Source: an uncultured Candidatus Melainabacteria bacterium (GTDB lineage Bacteria > Cyanobacteriota > Vampirovibrionia > Gastranaerophilales > Gastranaerophilaceae). From it: DNA of 18,577 nt. Below are positions 1 to 7,365 of the stretch, piece after piece; position 1 is the first letter of the stretch, and each line of letters starts with the position of its first letter. Location: positions 1-18,577 of the forward strand of contig CAKVND010000046.1 of assembly GCA_934777245.1 (NCBI GenBank), in the 5' to 3' direction. The notes beneath the pieces were generated by a model. That model saw only the letters and a list, made by a program, of their open reading frames with translations, had not been told where the DNA came from and searched no databases. Both the position numbers and the translations under genes were made by a program.

Positions 1-81
1 AACGCGTTAAAAACTGAATACGATTCTGTTAAAAAAGTGGTTAGTGATAACATTGAACGTACTTTCGGTATCTTCTCTTAA
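1..81 (+). CDS. C-terminal end of an unidentified protein (partial)
   Basis: Frame 1 is open from the first base to a TAA at 79-81, giving the last 26 residues of a protein whose start lies before the window. The tail is charged and probably helical (N-A-L-K-T-E-Y-D-S-V-K-K..., ending in R-T-F-G-I-F-S). I do not recognise the family. The reading is supported by a rho-independent terminator 40 bases downstream on the same strand and by the lack of any competing gene here. It converges on gyrA. Confidence 0.55.
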   Translation, partial: NALKTEYDSVKKVVSDNIERTFGIFS

Positions 82-120
82 CTTTAATTTTTCCCTTTTT
101 AATCCCTTTTTCCCTTTTCC

Positions 121-150
121 GCTTGATACTTTGTACTCAAGCTTTTTTTT
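121..150 (+). terminator. Intrinsic terminator of the upstream partial gene
   Basis: GCTTGA (121-126) pairs with TCAAGC (137-142). The stem continues through T-A-C/G-T-A with a one-base bulge around a TTT loop, then an unbroken T run follows. On the opposite strand no T run follows the hairpin, so it works for + strand transcription only and would not end gyrA. Confidence 0.7.
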
Positions 151-220
151 ATTTTTTGAACAAAAAATAGATGTACTTTATATTGCACACCTATTTATTT
201 GTTTTGATACTTAATTTCAT

Positions 221-2755
221 CTATTCTGTTAGAGTCGTTTGTTCACCTTGGGTAGACTCAACTAAACAACCATCATCTATTTCTTCTTTTGAAGAACTGT
301 CCGTACTTACAATCTTGTTAACAGAAACAACTGTATCATTATCTGTCAAGTTTTGAGCTCTAACACCGGTTGCAGGACGTCCTTGACAAGAAATATCACC
401 GGCTTTGATTCTTGTTACAATACCGTTTGCTGTAACCATCATGATTTCGTCTTTTTCTTCAACAATAGTCAAAGCTACTAATCTTGACATATTAGACTTG
501 AATTTCGTTGCGATTAAGCCGATACCACCTCTGTTTTGCGAACGGAATTCTGAAAGCTTTGTACGTTTACCGAAACCGTCAGAAGTTACAACTAACAAAT
601 CTGCGTCATAATTTCTAGGAACAATATCACAACCTATAATTGTATCAGCGCTTCTAAGCTTCATTGAGTTTACACCTCTTGCGCTTCTACCCAAAGGTCT
701 TAAATCTTCAATTGGGAACCTGATTGCCATACCGCAAGATGTACCAATAATGATTTCGTCATTCGGATTAGCAAGCTTAACCCAATTCAATTTATCGCCT
801 TCTTCTAGAGAAATCGCAATAATACCGCTTCTTCTGATATTTACAAAGTTATCAAGTTCGATTCTCTTAATATAACCTTTTTGAGTTAACATGATTAGGT
901 TCAATTCGTGTGAGAAACTGCTTACAGGAACTACAGCAGTAATTCTTTCACCTTGCTCAATTGGAAGAACGTTAACGATTGGAAGCCCTTTAGATTGTCT
1001 ACCGCCTTCTGGGAAGTCGTAAACATTCAAGCTGTAAACAATACCCTTAGAAGAGAAGAACAATACTTTGTCGTGCATCATAGCTGTAAAGAAGTGTTGA
1101 ATATCATCATCTTCTTTTGTCTTGATACCGGCTTTACCACGAGTTGCGCGGTTTTGACGTTCAAATGTATCTAAAGAAATTCTCTTCAAATATCCTTGGT
1201 GAGTAATAAACACAGCCATTGGAGTGTTTGGAGTCAAATCTTCAATCGTAACTTCACCTTGTTCTGGAACGATTTGAGTCTTTCTATCATCTCCGTATTT
1301 TTCTCTATCTTCAAGAAGTTCGCCTTTGATAATATCAAGAACTTTTTGTCTGTCAGCTAAAATTCCTTCGTATTCTTGAATTTTCTTCAACAATTCATCG
1401 TATTCGTTTTTAATTTTATCTTGTTCCAAACCTGTCAATCTTCTCAATTGCATTTCCAAGATTGCATTAGCTTGGTCAATATCTAAACCAAATCTACTCA
1501 TCAAGCCTACACGAGCATCTTCGGTTGTTTTAGATTTTTTGATAAGTTCAATAACTTCATCCAAAGAACCCAAAGCAATTAATAAACCAGCTAAAATGTG
1601 CGCTCTGATTTTTGCTTTCTTCAAGAAGTAAATAGTTCTTCTTGTAACAATTTCAACTCTGTGTTCAACGAATTCGTTTAGAACTTCATACAAATTCAAC
1701 AATCTAGGTTGTTTACCGCAAAGTGTAACCATATTTACACCGAATGTCGTAGCAAGTTGAGTAAATTTAAACAAGTTATTCTTAACAACTTCAGGCTTTG
1801 CATCACGTTTAAGTTCAATAACAATACGCATGCCTTCTCTGTCTGATTCATCTCTTAAATCAGAAATACCTGTAATTCTTTGTTCCTTAACCAAATCTGC
1901 AATTTTTTCAATTAATTGCGCTTTGTTAACTTGATATGGAATTTCTGTTACGATAATCGCTGTTCTTGTTTGACGACCACCGCCACCAGGAATTTCTTCG
2001 ATTGTCGCAACCGCAGACATTTTAATAGAACCACGACCAGTTTCGTAAGCTTGTTTAATATCATTTAAACCAACAATTGTCGCAGCTGTTGGAAAGTCAG
2101 GCCCTTTAATATATTCCATTAAACCTTGAACAGTAATTTGCGGATTATCAATTAACGCAATAGTACCGTCGACAACTTCTCTCAAATTGTGTGGAGGAAT
2201 GTTTGTAGCCATACCAACCGCGATACCTGAAACACCATTCAATAAAAGCATTGGAAGTCTAACAGGCAGTACAGATGGCTCTTCTAACGAACCATCGAAG
2301 TTTGGTACAAAATCTACTGTTTCGCAATCAATATCAGCAAGCATTGATTGAGTAATTTTGTGCATACGTGCTTCTGTATAACGCATTGCAGCTGCACTAT
2401 CACCATCGACTGAACCAAAGTTACCATGACCGTCTACCACTAAATATCTTGTGTTAAAGTCTTGTGCTAAACGTACAAGAGCTTCATAAACCGAACTATC
2501 ACCATGAGGGTGGTATTTACCAAGAACTTCACCTACGATACGAGCACATTTCTTAAACGGCTTATCCGGAGTCATGCCTAATTCGTTCATTGCATATAAA
2601 ATACGTCTATGAACAGGCTTTAAACCGTCCCTTACATCCGGAAGCGCACGACCAACAATTACACTCATCGCATAATCAATATAGCACTTCTTCATTTCTT
2701 CTCTGATATTAACCGGTACGATTTTACCGTCCGAAAACATATTTTGTTGAGCCAA
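221..2755 (-). CDS. gyrA: DNA gyrase subunit A
   Basis: This is the DNA-cleaving and religating subunit of gyrase, which with GyrB introduces negative supercoils using ATP. The 844 residues match the usual length. The catalytic tyrosine is Y126 (A-A-M-R-Y-T-E-A-R). The quinolone region [10 protein letters not shown] (82-91) has Ser at 87 and Glu at 91, the ordinary sensitive residues. The first C-terminal box is [10 protein letters not shown], not Q-R-R-G-G-K-G, resembling the form I recall from cyanobacterial GyrA. The tail (about 815-844) is acidic and low in complexity. The start is TTG: the strong Shine-Dalgarno AGGAGAAGG (2759-2767) sits at proper distance from TTG at 2755, while the first ATG (codon 6) is too far away. 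It has its own promoter and diverges from ftsH. No convincing terminator was seen downstream. Confidence 0.97.
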   Translation of the reverse strand: MAQQNMFSDGKIVPVNIREEMKKCYIDYAMSVIVGRALPDVRDGLKPVHRRILYAMNELGMTPDKPFKKCARIVGEVLGKYHPHGDSSVYEALVRLAQDFNTRYLVVDGHGNFGSVDGDSAAAMRYTEARMHKITQSMLADIDCETVDFVPNFDGSLEEPSVLPVRLPMLLLNGVSGIAVGMATNIPPHNLREVVDGTIALIDNPQITVQGLMEYIKGPDFPTAATIVGLNDIKQAYETGRGSIKMSAVATIEEIPGGGGRQTRTAIIVTEIPYQVNKAQLIEKIADLVKEQRITGISDLRDESDREGMRIVIELKRDAKPEVVKNNLFKFTQLATTFGVNMVTLCGKQPRLLNLYEVLNEFVEHRVEIVTRRTIYFLKKAKIRAHILAGLLIALGSLDEVIELIKKSKTTEDARVGLMSRFGLDIDQANAILEMQLRRLTGLEQDKIKNEYDELLKKIQEYEGILADRQKVLDIIKGELLEDREKYGDDRKTQIVPEQGEVTIEDLTPNTPMAVFITHQGYLKRISLDTFERQNRATRGKAGIKTKEDDDIQHFFTAMMHDKVLFFSSKGIVYSLNVYDFPEGGRQSKGLPIVNVLPIEQGERITAVVPVSSFSHELNLIMLTQKGYIKRIELDNFVNIRRSGIIAISLEEGDKLNWVKLANPNDEIIIGTSCGMAIRFPIEDLRPLGRSARGVNSMKLRSADTIIGCDIVPRNYDADLLVVTSDGFGKRTKLSEFRSQNRGGIGLIATKFKSNMSRLVALTIVEEKDEIMMVTANGIVTRIKAGDISCQGRPATGVRAQNLTDNDTVVSVNKIVSTDSSSKEEIDDGCLVESTQGEQTTLTE

Positions 2756-2758
2756 AAT

Positions 2759-2767
2759 CCTTCTCCT
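2759..2767 (-). promoter_or_regulatory. Strong ribosome binding site fixing a TTG start for gyrA
   Basis: Read on the minus strand this is AGGAGAAGG, 3-7 bases before TTG at 2755-2753 depending on which core pairs. The next in-frame ATG is 15 bases further in, so the SD position decides for TTG. Confidence 0.75.
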
Positions 2768-2843
2768 CTATCCATTTTCCCAAGGTGAATCTTTTAAAAA
2801 TAACAAGCTGAATTTAGCCTGATACATCCCCTATATAATATAT

Positions 2844-2871
2844 ATAATAACACAAAAAAGGTTTCTGTAAA
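2844..2871 (-). promoter_or_regulatory. Probable gyrA promoter (sigma70-type, extended -10)
   Basis: On the minus strand a -35 TTTACA (2871-2866) is followed after 16 bp by TATTAT (2849-2844), itself preceded by TG-n (extended -10). It leaves an untranslated leader of roughly 80 nt. No experimental support. Confidence 0.55.
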
Positions 2872-2947
2872 GTAAACATTAATTATAGTGTGTATATGAA
2901 CAAATCTTAAAAATTCTCATTTGTAATTTTAAAAAAAGTTGAATTTA

Positions 2948-2956
2948 TGTTATAAT
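2948..2956 (+). promoter_or_regulatory. Probable ftsH promoter (extended -10)
   Basis: TG-T-TATAAT is a perfect extended -10. No good -35 lies 16-18 bp upstream. The predicted start near 2963 gives a leader of about 20 nt containing the Shine-Dalgarno GAGGGAG just before ATG at 2985. Confidence 0.55.
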
Positions 2957-2984
2957 ACCAATAATTAGATTATGAGGGAGAAAT

Positions 2985-4856
2985 ATGAATAAAAATCAAT
3001 CAGTTGGTATGTACGTTATTCTGGGGATTATGATCTTAGCATTTATTTCAATGCTGTTTTCAGGGCCAACTTCTAGCACGGAAGAACTTTCTTATACAAA
3101 CTTTTTACAGAAAGTTGAAAACAACGAAATAAAAAGTGTTGATATGGGAAAAGACATGTTAATTGCTTTACCTGTAAAACAACCTGAGGCTAAGAAAAGC
3201 GCATCAAATCCGATTTATGGTGATGTAAGACCTCCAAAATTACAATATAAAGTTGTTCTTCCGGAAAATTCAGATGTATTAAATAAATTAGAAAATAATA
3301 ATGTTGAAATCAGCGCAAAGAAGGCTGATTCAGGTTCTGCTTTCGGTTTAGGTTCTTCTTTAATAACTATTTTGCTTGTTCTAGGTTTTATTATGCTAAT
3401 TATTAAATCTATTCAAGCTGGCGGAGCGCAAGCGATGTCTTTTGGAAAAAGCAGAGCCAAAATGCTTATGGATAGTAAAGTTAAGACAACATTCAAGGAT
3501 GTTGCGGGTATTGATGAAGAAAGAAAAGAACTTGAAGAAATTGTTGATTTCTTAAAGCATTCAGATAAGTACGTTAAATTAGGCGCAAAAATTCCTAAAG
3601 GTGTTCTTCTTGTAGGTTCTCCAGGTACAGGTAAAACACTTATGGCAAAAGCTGTAGCCGGTGAAGCTGGCGTTCCGTTCTTTTCAATCAGCGGTTCTGA
3701 CTTCGTTGAAATGTTCGTTGGTGTTGGTGCTTCTCGTGTTAGAGATTTGTTTGAACAAGCAAAAAAACATCAACCTTGTATCGTGTTTATTGATGAAATT
3801 GATGCTGTTGGTCGCCAAAGAGGTGCCGGCATGGGTGGCGGACACGATGAAAGAGAACAAACTCTTAACCAATTACTTGTTGAGATGGACGGTTTTGACG
3901 AAAATACTAATATAATTATTTTAGCTGCGACGAACAGACCTGATATTTTGGATAACGCACTACTTAGACCCGGTAGATTTGATAGACAAATTGTTATTAA
4001 CAAACCGGACGTTTTAGGTAGAGAACAAATTTTAAACGTTCACGCGAAAAACAAACCTTTGTCAAAAGAAGTAGATTTAAAAACGCTTGCGAAGCGTACT
4101 CCGGGGTTTACGGGGGCAGACCTTTCAAACTTGTTGAACGAAGCAGCACTTCTTGCAGCACGTCATGATAAGTCAGAAATTGAAATGCCTGATTTAGAGG
4201 AAGCTATTGATAAAGTTATGGCAGGCCCTGAAAAGAAAAGTAGAATTATCTCTGACGAAGAAAAAGAAAATACGGCTTACCACGAAGTTGGACACGCACT
4301 TCTTGCAAAATTGCTTAAAGATTGCGATCCGTTGCATAAGGTATCTATTATTCCGCGTGGAATGGCTTTGGGCATTACGTTGACTTTACCTGAAAAAGAT
4401 CATTTGACTATGCGTAAAAACCAACTGTTGGATAGAATTGCAATGATTCTTGGCGGACGTGTTGCAGAAGAATTGATTTATGGCAAAGATAATATTACAA
4501 CAGGCGCATCAAACGATTTAGAAAAAGTTTCAAATTTAGCCAGAAGTATGGTTACCACTTACGGTATGAGTGAAAAAATGGGTAATTTAGCTTACGGAAA
4601 AGACCAAGAACATATTTTTATGGGCAGAAACTTTGGCAATACAAGAGATTTTTCAGAAGAAATTGCTGCTGATATTGACAAAGAAGTTAAGAAAATTGTT
4701 GATGCTCAATACGAACACGCAAAAAATCTTTTGAGCGAAAACAGAGATATGTTGGAATACATCGCTCACAATTTGCTTGAAAAAGAAACTTTGGACGAAA
4801 AAGAATTTGAAGCGTTAATGAATGAAGTTAAAGAGAAAAGAGAATTAGGTCAATAA
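2985..4856 (+). CDS. ftsH: ATP-dependent zinc metalloprotease FtsH
   Basis: Membrane-anchored AAA+ protease that extracts and degrades misassembled membrane proteins and short-lived regulators. Length (623 residues) is typical. Order: transmembrane helix 9-26, periplasmic domain about 30-120, second helix 125-142, AAA domain with Walker A G-S-P-G-T-G-K-T (211-218), pore loop F-V-G-V (244-247), Walker B V-F-I-D-E-I-D (267-273) and second region of homology with arginine fingers (R328, R331). The protease domain has H-E-V-G-H (433-437) and a third zinc ligand D511 in G-A-S-N-D-L. All catalytic residues are intact. The start has a good SD (GAGGGAG). The stop codon lies inside the left arm of an octamer inverted repeat, so that element may also shape the 3' end of the mRNA. 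Confidence 0.97.
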   Translation: MNKNQSVGMYVILGIMILAFISMLFSGPTSSTEELSYTNFLQKVENNEIKSVDMGKDMLIALPVKQPEAKKSASNPIYGDVRPPKLQYKVVLPENSDVLNKLENNNVEISAKKADSGSAFGLGSSLITILLVLGFIMLIIKSIQAGGAQAMSFGKSRAKMLMDSKVKTTFKDVAGIDEERKELEEIVDFLKHSDKYVKLGAKIPKGVLLVGSPGTGKTLMAKAVAGEAGVPFFSISGSDFVEMFVGVGASRVRDLFEQAKKHQPCIVFIDEIDAVGRQRGAGMGGGHDEREQTLNQLLVEMDGFDENTNIIILAATNRPDILDNALLRPGRFDRQIVINKPDVLGREQILNVHAKNKPLSKEVDLKTLAKRTPGFTGADLSNLLNEAALLAARHDKSEIEMPDLEEAIDKVMAGPEKKSRIISDEEKENTAYHEVGHALLAKLLKDCDPLHKVSIIPRGMALGITLTLPEKDHLTMRKNQLLDRIAMILGGRVAEELIYGKDNITTGASNDLEKVSNLARSMVTTYGMSEKMGNLAYGKDQEHIFMGRNFGNTRDFSEEIAADIDKEVKKIVDAQYEHAKNLLSENRDMLEYIAHNLLEKETLDEKEFEALMNEVKEKRELGQ

Positions 4857-4969
4857 GTGAATAGGTGAATGAGTGAATAAGTTCATTTAAGATATTTTCA
4901 ATGTTTAACGCGTTTTTTCTTGAATATATTTAATACGAACTTATTCACCTATTCACTCATTCACTTATT
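4852..4969. repeat. Octamer inverted-repeat element, copy 1
   Basis: The left arm (4852-4884) is four tandem 8-bp units, AATAAGTG AATAGGTG, then AATGAGTG and AATAAGTTC. The right arm (4937-4969) is its inverse, but with the two middle units in the opposite order. The loop is 52 nt and contains GTTTAACGC and AATATATTTAATA, motifs shared with the other copies. The element overlaps the ftsH stop codon and ends 38 bp before the next gene. No coding potential. It could be a MITE-like or REP-like element, or an RNA hairpin acting as terminator or stabiliser. Confidence 0.85.
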
Positions 4970-5007
4970 CACTTTCTCCAATACCTCAAAAATGAAAGGA
5001 TAAATAA

Positions 5008-5511
5008 ATGGACAGAGATGAGCTAATATTCAACGAATATAAAACATATTGCGAACAAAAAGAGAATTTTATTGATAGAAACTTTAGAACGAATAAGTTT
5101 TATATGACAGCGGTTGTTGTTTTGATTTTTGCAATGATTTATACGGGCAATGTTGTTTTCTTGAACAAGATTAGCGCAACTTTGGTGTTCGCTTTGTTCG
5201 GAATTTCTGTAAGCGCTTTATGGTGGATGAACGTTGATTCATACAACACTTTGATTAAGGTTAAGTACGCTAACGTTATTGAAAAAATCGAAGAAAAATT
5301 TCCAGTAAAACCTTTTACTGATGAATATAAAGGAATTGAAGAGTTCAGAAACAATAAAGTATTTATGTTTTCTGATATTCAAAAATTAATCGCCGCAGTC
5401 GCAGCTTTGTTCTTTTTTGCAGTATGCGTAAGCGAAATTACGCCAATTGTAATTAAGTTGTTTGCAAAATTAGTTGATGCGGTTGTGAAGTTTAAGAGTT
5501 GTGGAATATAG
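5008..5511 (+). CDS. Small integral membrane protein of unknown function
   Basis: A 167-residue protein with a charged N-terminal segment (1-30), transmembrane helices at about 33-51 and 57-74, a cytosolic stretch (75-124) and one or two further helices (125-142, 144-160). The stretch W-W-M-N-V-D-S-Y-N-T-L-I-K-V-K-Y followed by E-K-F-P-V-K-P-F resembles a family of small uncharacterised membrane proteins with a W-x-x-x-x-x-S-Y signature and a P-x-x-P-(F/Y) turn. I cannot name it with certainty and assign no function. ATG at 5008 has the SD AAAGGA (4995-5000). It is bounded on both sides by octamer inverted repeats (copies 1 and 2), setting it apart from ftsH and the PAP2 gene. Codon use looks like its neighbours. 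Confidence 0.8.
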   Translation: MDRDELIFNEYKTYCEQKENFIDRNFRTNKFYMTAVVVLIFAMIYTGNVVFLNKISATLVFALFGISVSALWWMNVDSYNTLIKVKYANVIEKIEEKFPVKPFTDEYKGIEEFRNNKVFMFSDIQKLIAAVAALFFFAVCVSEITPIVIKLFAKLVDAVVKFKSCGI

Positions 5512-5517
5512 TTTAAA

Positions 5518-5694
5518 AGTCAATAAGTGAATAGGTGAATGAGTGAATAAGTTCGTATTAATTTTCTTTTTATAAAATGCGCTAATATAAAATAGTAGGT
5601 TGGGCTTTCAGCCCAACAATAATATTCAAAGTTTAACGCAATTTTTAATCAACAATAACTAATACGAACTTATTCACCTATTCACTTATTGACT
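5518..5694. repeat. Octamer inverted-repeat element, copy 2, with nested hairpin
   Basis: The left arm (5518-5560) has four octamer units flanked by AGTC and CGTATTA. The right arm (5660-5694) is the inverse with only three units, lacking AATGAGTG. The shared loop motif GTTTAACGC is present (about 5631-5639). The 99-nt loop is ~45 nt longer than in copy 1, and the excess region contains an independent GTTGGGCT hairpin. It fills the space between the small membrane gene and the PAP2 gene, ending just before the PAP2 SD. Confidence 0.85.
5599..5617. repeat. GTTGGGCT-TTC-AGCCCAAC hairpin nested in repeat copy 2
   Basis: A perfect 8-bp stem with a 3-nt loop, G/C-rich in an AT-rich surround. Its sequence type (GTAGGTTGGGCT...AGCCCAAC) recalls short REP-like palindromes seen in many bacteria. 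No T run follows, so it is not a standard terminator. Confidence 0.65.
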
Positions 5695-5710
5695 CAAAAG
5701 GAAATTAATT

Positions 5711-6337
5711 ATGAGTAAAAACAAAGAATACGGAATGGCACTTAATTGGAACTATGTTATAGTTTCGCTTGTAGTGCTTGTAATATTAACGCTTATGGTT
5801 TTGTATATGCCAAATTTGCGCGAAATTGATATGAATATTCTTCATTCAATTCGTTTGGCGCTTTCGCCTTATCCGATTTCTTATGCGCAAGTTATATCAG
5901 AATTCGGACGCGCAAATCATATGTTGTGGCCTCAAATTGCGGCAGGTAGCGTTTTAATATCAGAAAAAAGATATATGAAGTGTTTTCTTTTGATATTCTT
6001 TACTCAAGCTTCATTTGTTGTAACAGATTTCTTTAAAGATTTTGTATGCAGAGAACGCCCAGGAATTATGTGCTATTCAGGATTTAGCTTTCCTTCTGGT
6101 CATTCTTCTACAACAATGTGTTTTTACGGAATTTTAATTTATTTAGTTCTACATTACGCTAAATCTGATTTCTGGAAATATTTCCTAACTTCTCTGTTCG
6201 GAATCTTTATTTTCTTGGTTTGTTTGTCAAGATTGTGGCTCGGTGTTCATTTCTTGACCGATGTTGTAGCAGGATTATTCTTAGGATTCTTGTTGGTTAA
6301 TTTGTATATTATCGTTTCAAAAGCAATGAGTAAATAG
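5711..6337 (+). CDS. PAP2-family membrane phosphatase
   Basis: Integral membrane acid phosphatase of the type 2 phosphatidic acid phosphatase superfamily, acting on lipid phosphates or isoprenoid diphosphates at the outer face of the inner membrane. The full tripartite signature is present: K109-x6-R116-P117 (K-D-F-V-C-R-E-R-P), P128-S-G-H131, and S173-R-x5-H180 with D184 (S-R-L-W-L-G-V-H-F-L-T-D). About six transmembrane segments are visible (first at 15-32). At 208 residues it has the usual size. Which substrate it uses (undecaprenyl diphosphate, phosphatidate, PGP) cannot be read from the sequence. ATG at 5711 has SD AAAGGA (5697-5702), directly after repeat copy 2. Its stop codon is two bases from the stop of the convergent 2-TM gene, leaving no room for a terminator. 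Confidence 0.9.
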   Translation: MSKNKEYGMALNWNYVIVSLVVLVILTLMVLYMPNLREIDMNILHSIRLALSPYPISYAQVISEFGRANHMLWPQIAAGSVLISEKRYMKCFLLIFFTQASFVVTDFFKDFVCRERPGIMCYSGFSFPSGHSSTTMCFYGILIYLVLHYAKSDFWKYFLTSLFGIFIFLVCLSRLWLGVHFLTDVVAGLFLGFLLVNLYIIVSKAMSK

Positions 6338-6339
6338 AA

Positions 6340-6684
6340 TTAAACATCTAAATCATCATCATTAGTATCAGGTAAATCCGGTTCAGCAACTTGCTTTGTA
6401 AGTTTTTCATTTAATTCTTGCAAAGTAATAGATTTATCCATTTTCTTCAAAGCATTTAATACCGCAAGTTTATAATCTGCATCAGCTCTATTTTTAGGGT
6501 TGTCAATAATTTCTCCCATTCTTTGTCCCAAATAACCCATTATAACTGTTGCTGGAACTAAAATAGCAGCTGTAGTCAAAATAGCATGCATATCTATTGC
6601 GCCTACTCTGATAATACTAACAGTACCAAGCACAATAATTGTTATTACGACAAAAAAAAGTCTTAAATTTTCTGTATACCCCAT
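6340..6684 (-). CDS. Small two-helix membrane protein, last gene after flhA and PilZ
   Basis: A 114-residue protein with transmembrane helices at about 9-26 and 34-52, then a charged cytosolic part (54-114) ending in an acidic tail rich in Asp (D-T-N-D-D-D-L-D-V). I do not recognise a family. It begins 12 bases after the PilZ stop and has an SD-like AGGTAGAAG, so it is very probably co-transcribed with flhA and the PilZ gene. A role at the membrane linked to motility or export is possible by location only; nothing in the sequence proves it. Confidence 0.75.
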   Translation of the reverse strand: MGYTENLRLFFVVITIIVLGTVSIIRVGAIDMHAILTTAAILVPATVIMGYLGQRMGEIIDNPKNRADADYKLAVLNALKKMDKSITLQELNEKLTKQVAEPDLPDTNDDDLDV

Positions 6685-6696
6685 TTTAACTTCTAC

Positions 6697-7296
6697 CTAT
6701 TCCCCGCGTTTATTAAGATTTTCCATATCTTTTTTCATACAGAATTGAACTAAAGTCATTTTATCAATATTACTCAAACATGTAAATCTGCCTGAAATAG
6801 TGTAACGGCCGTTATCGCCTTTTTCAACACGAATTAATTGATATTTACATTTGATTTCTTGCTCGTCACTTAATTTGATAGAAACATCATAAATTTTTTC
6901 AATATCAATGTTATCGGCGGTTGTTAATTTCATACCACCGGCAGAAAGGTCTAACGTTCTAACCTTATGAGAAATGCCATCACAAGTTAATTCTAAATCT
7001 TCTAAAAATTTAATACGTGTAAATTTACGTCTTTGTAAGAATCTGTGTTTAACAGGATTTGCAATTGTGATCACATTGTTTTCAAGCTTCTGAATATAAG
7101 ATTCAAAATAAAGATAACCATTGTCTGTAAAAGAATAAAAATCGCAAATATGATTAACGATAAGTCCGTCAGGTTTGTATTTCAATTCCATTCTAAAACC
7201 GTCCATTGAAACATCCAAAACTTTACCTTTATTAGTAAGTTTAAAATCTTGTGGAACGATTGTTACTATTTGTTCTTCTTTTACTAGTTCTCTCAT
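6697..7296 (-). CDS. PilZ-domain protein, YcgR-like
   Basis: A 199-residue predicted cyclic-di-GMP receptor. The C-terminal PilZ domain (about 88-190) carries both ligand motifs: R90-x3-R94 within R-R-K-F-T-R and D116-x-S118-x-x-G121 (D-L-S-A-G-G). The N-terminal half (about 8-86) is beta-rich and resembles the YcgR N-terminal (flagellar brake) domain; it also contains D28-V-S-M-D-G33, which by itself fits the same D-x-S-x-x-G pattern. It sits directly downstream of flhA, as expected for a protein that slows or tunes flagellar rotation when c-di-GMP rises; this role is inferred from family and position. SD AAAGG precedes ATG at 7296. A C/G-rich palindrome separates it from flhA. Confidence 0.88.
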   Translation of the reverse strand: MRELVKEEQIVTIVPQDFKLTNKGKVLDVSMDGFRMELKYKPDGLIVNHICDFYSFTDNGYLYFESYIQKLENNVITIANPVKHRFLQRRKFTRIKFLEDLELTCDGISHKVRTLDLSAGGMKLTTADNIDIEKIYDVSIKLSDEQEIKCKYQLIRVEKGDNGRYTISGRFTCLSNIDKMTLVQFCMKKDMENLNKRGE

Positions 7297-7321
7297 ATAT
7301 GACCTTTCTAATTTTTATCAT

Positions 7322-7365
7322 TCTCCCCTCGCCCCTTGTGGGAGAGAGGGTGGGGGTGAGGAGGC
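7322..7365. repeat. C/G-rich palindromic repeat between flhA and the PilZ gene
   Basis: CTCCCCTCGCCCC / GGGAGAGAGGG forms an imperfect stem of about 10 bp, with a second GGGGGTGAGG block after it, in a region otherwise rich in A/T. It begins right after the flhA stop (7366). The same palindrome type occurs three times inside the U32 gene. It may act as an intercistronic RNA hairpin. Confidence 0.7.

Noticed and set aside
2880..2945. TTGAAT near 2939 as the -35 of the ftsH promoter
   Set aside because: The distance to TATAAT (2951) is only about 6-7 bp, far too short; the extended -10 explains the promoter better.
3661..4003. Overlapping open frames on both strands inside ftsH
   Set aside because: They are shadows of a strongly conserved AAA domain with no SD and no recognisable domain.
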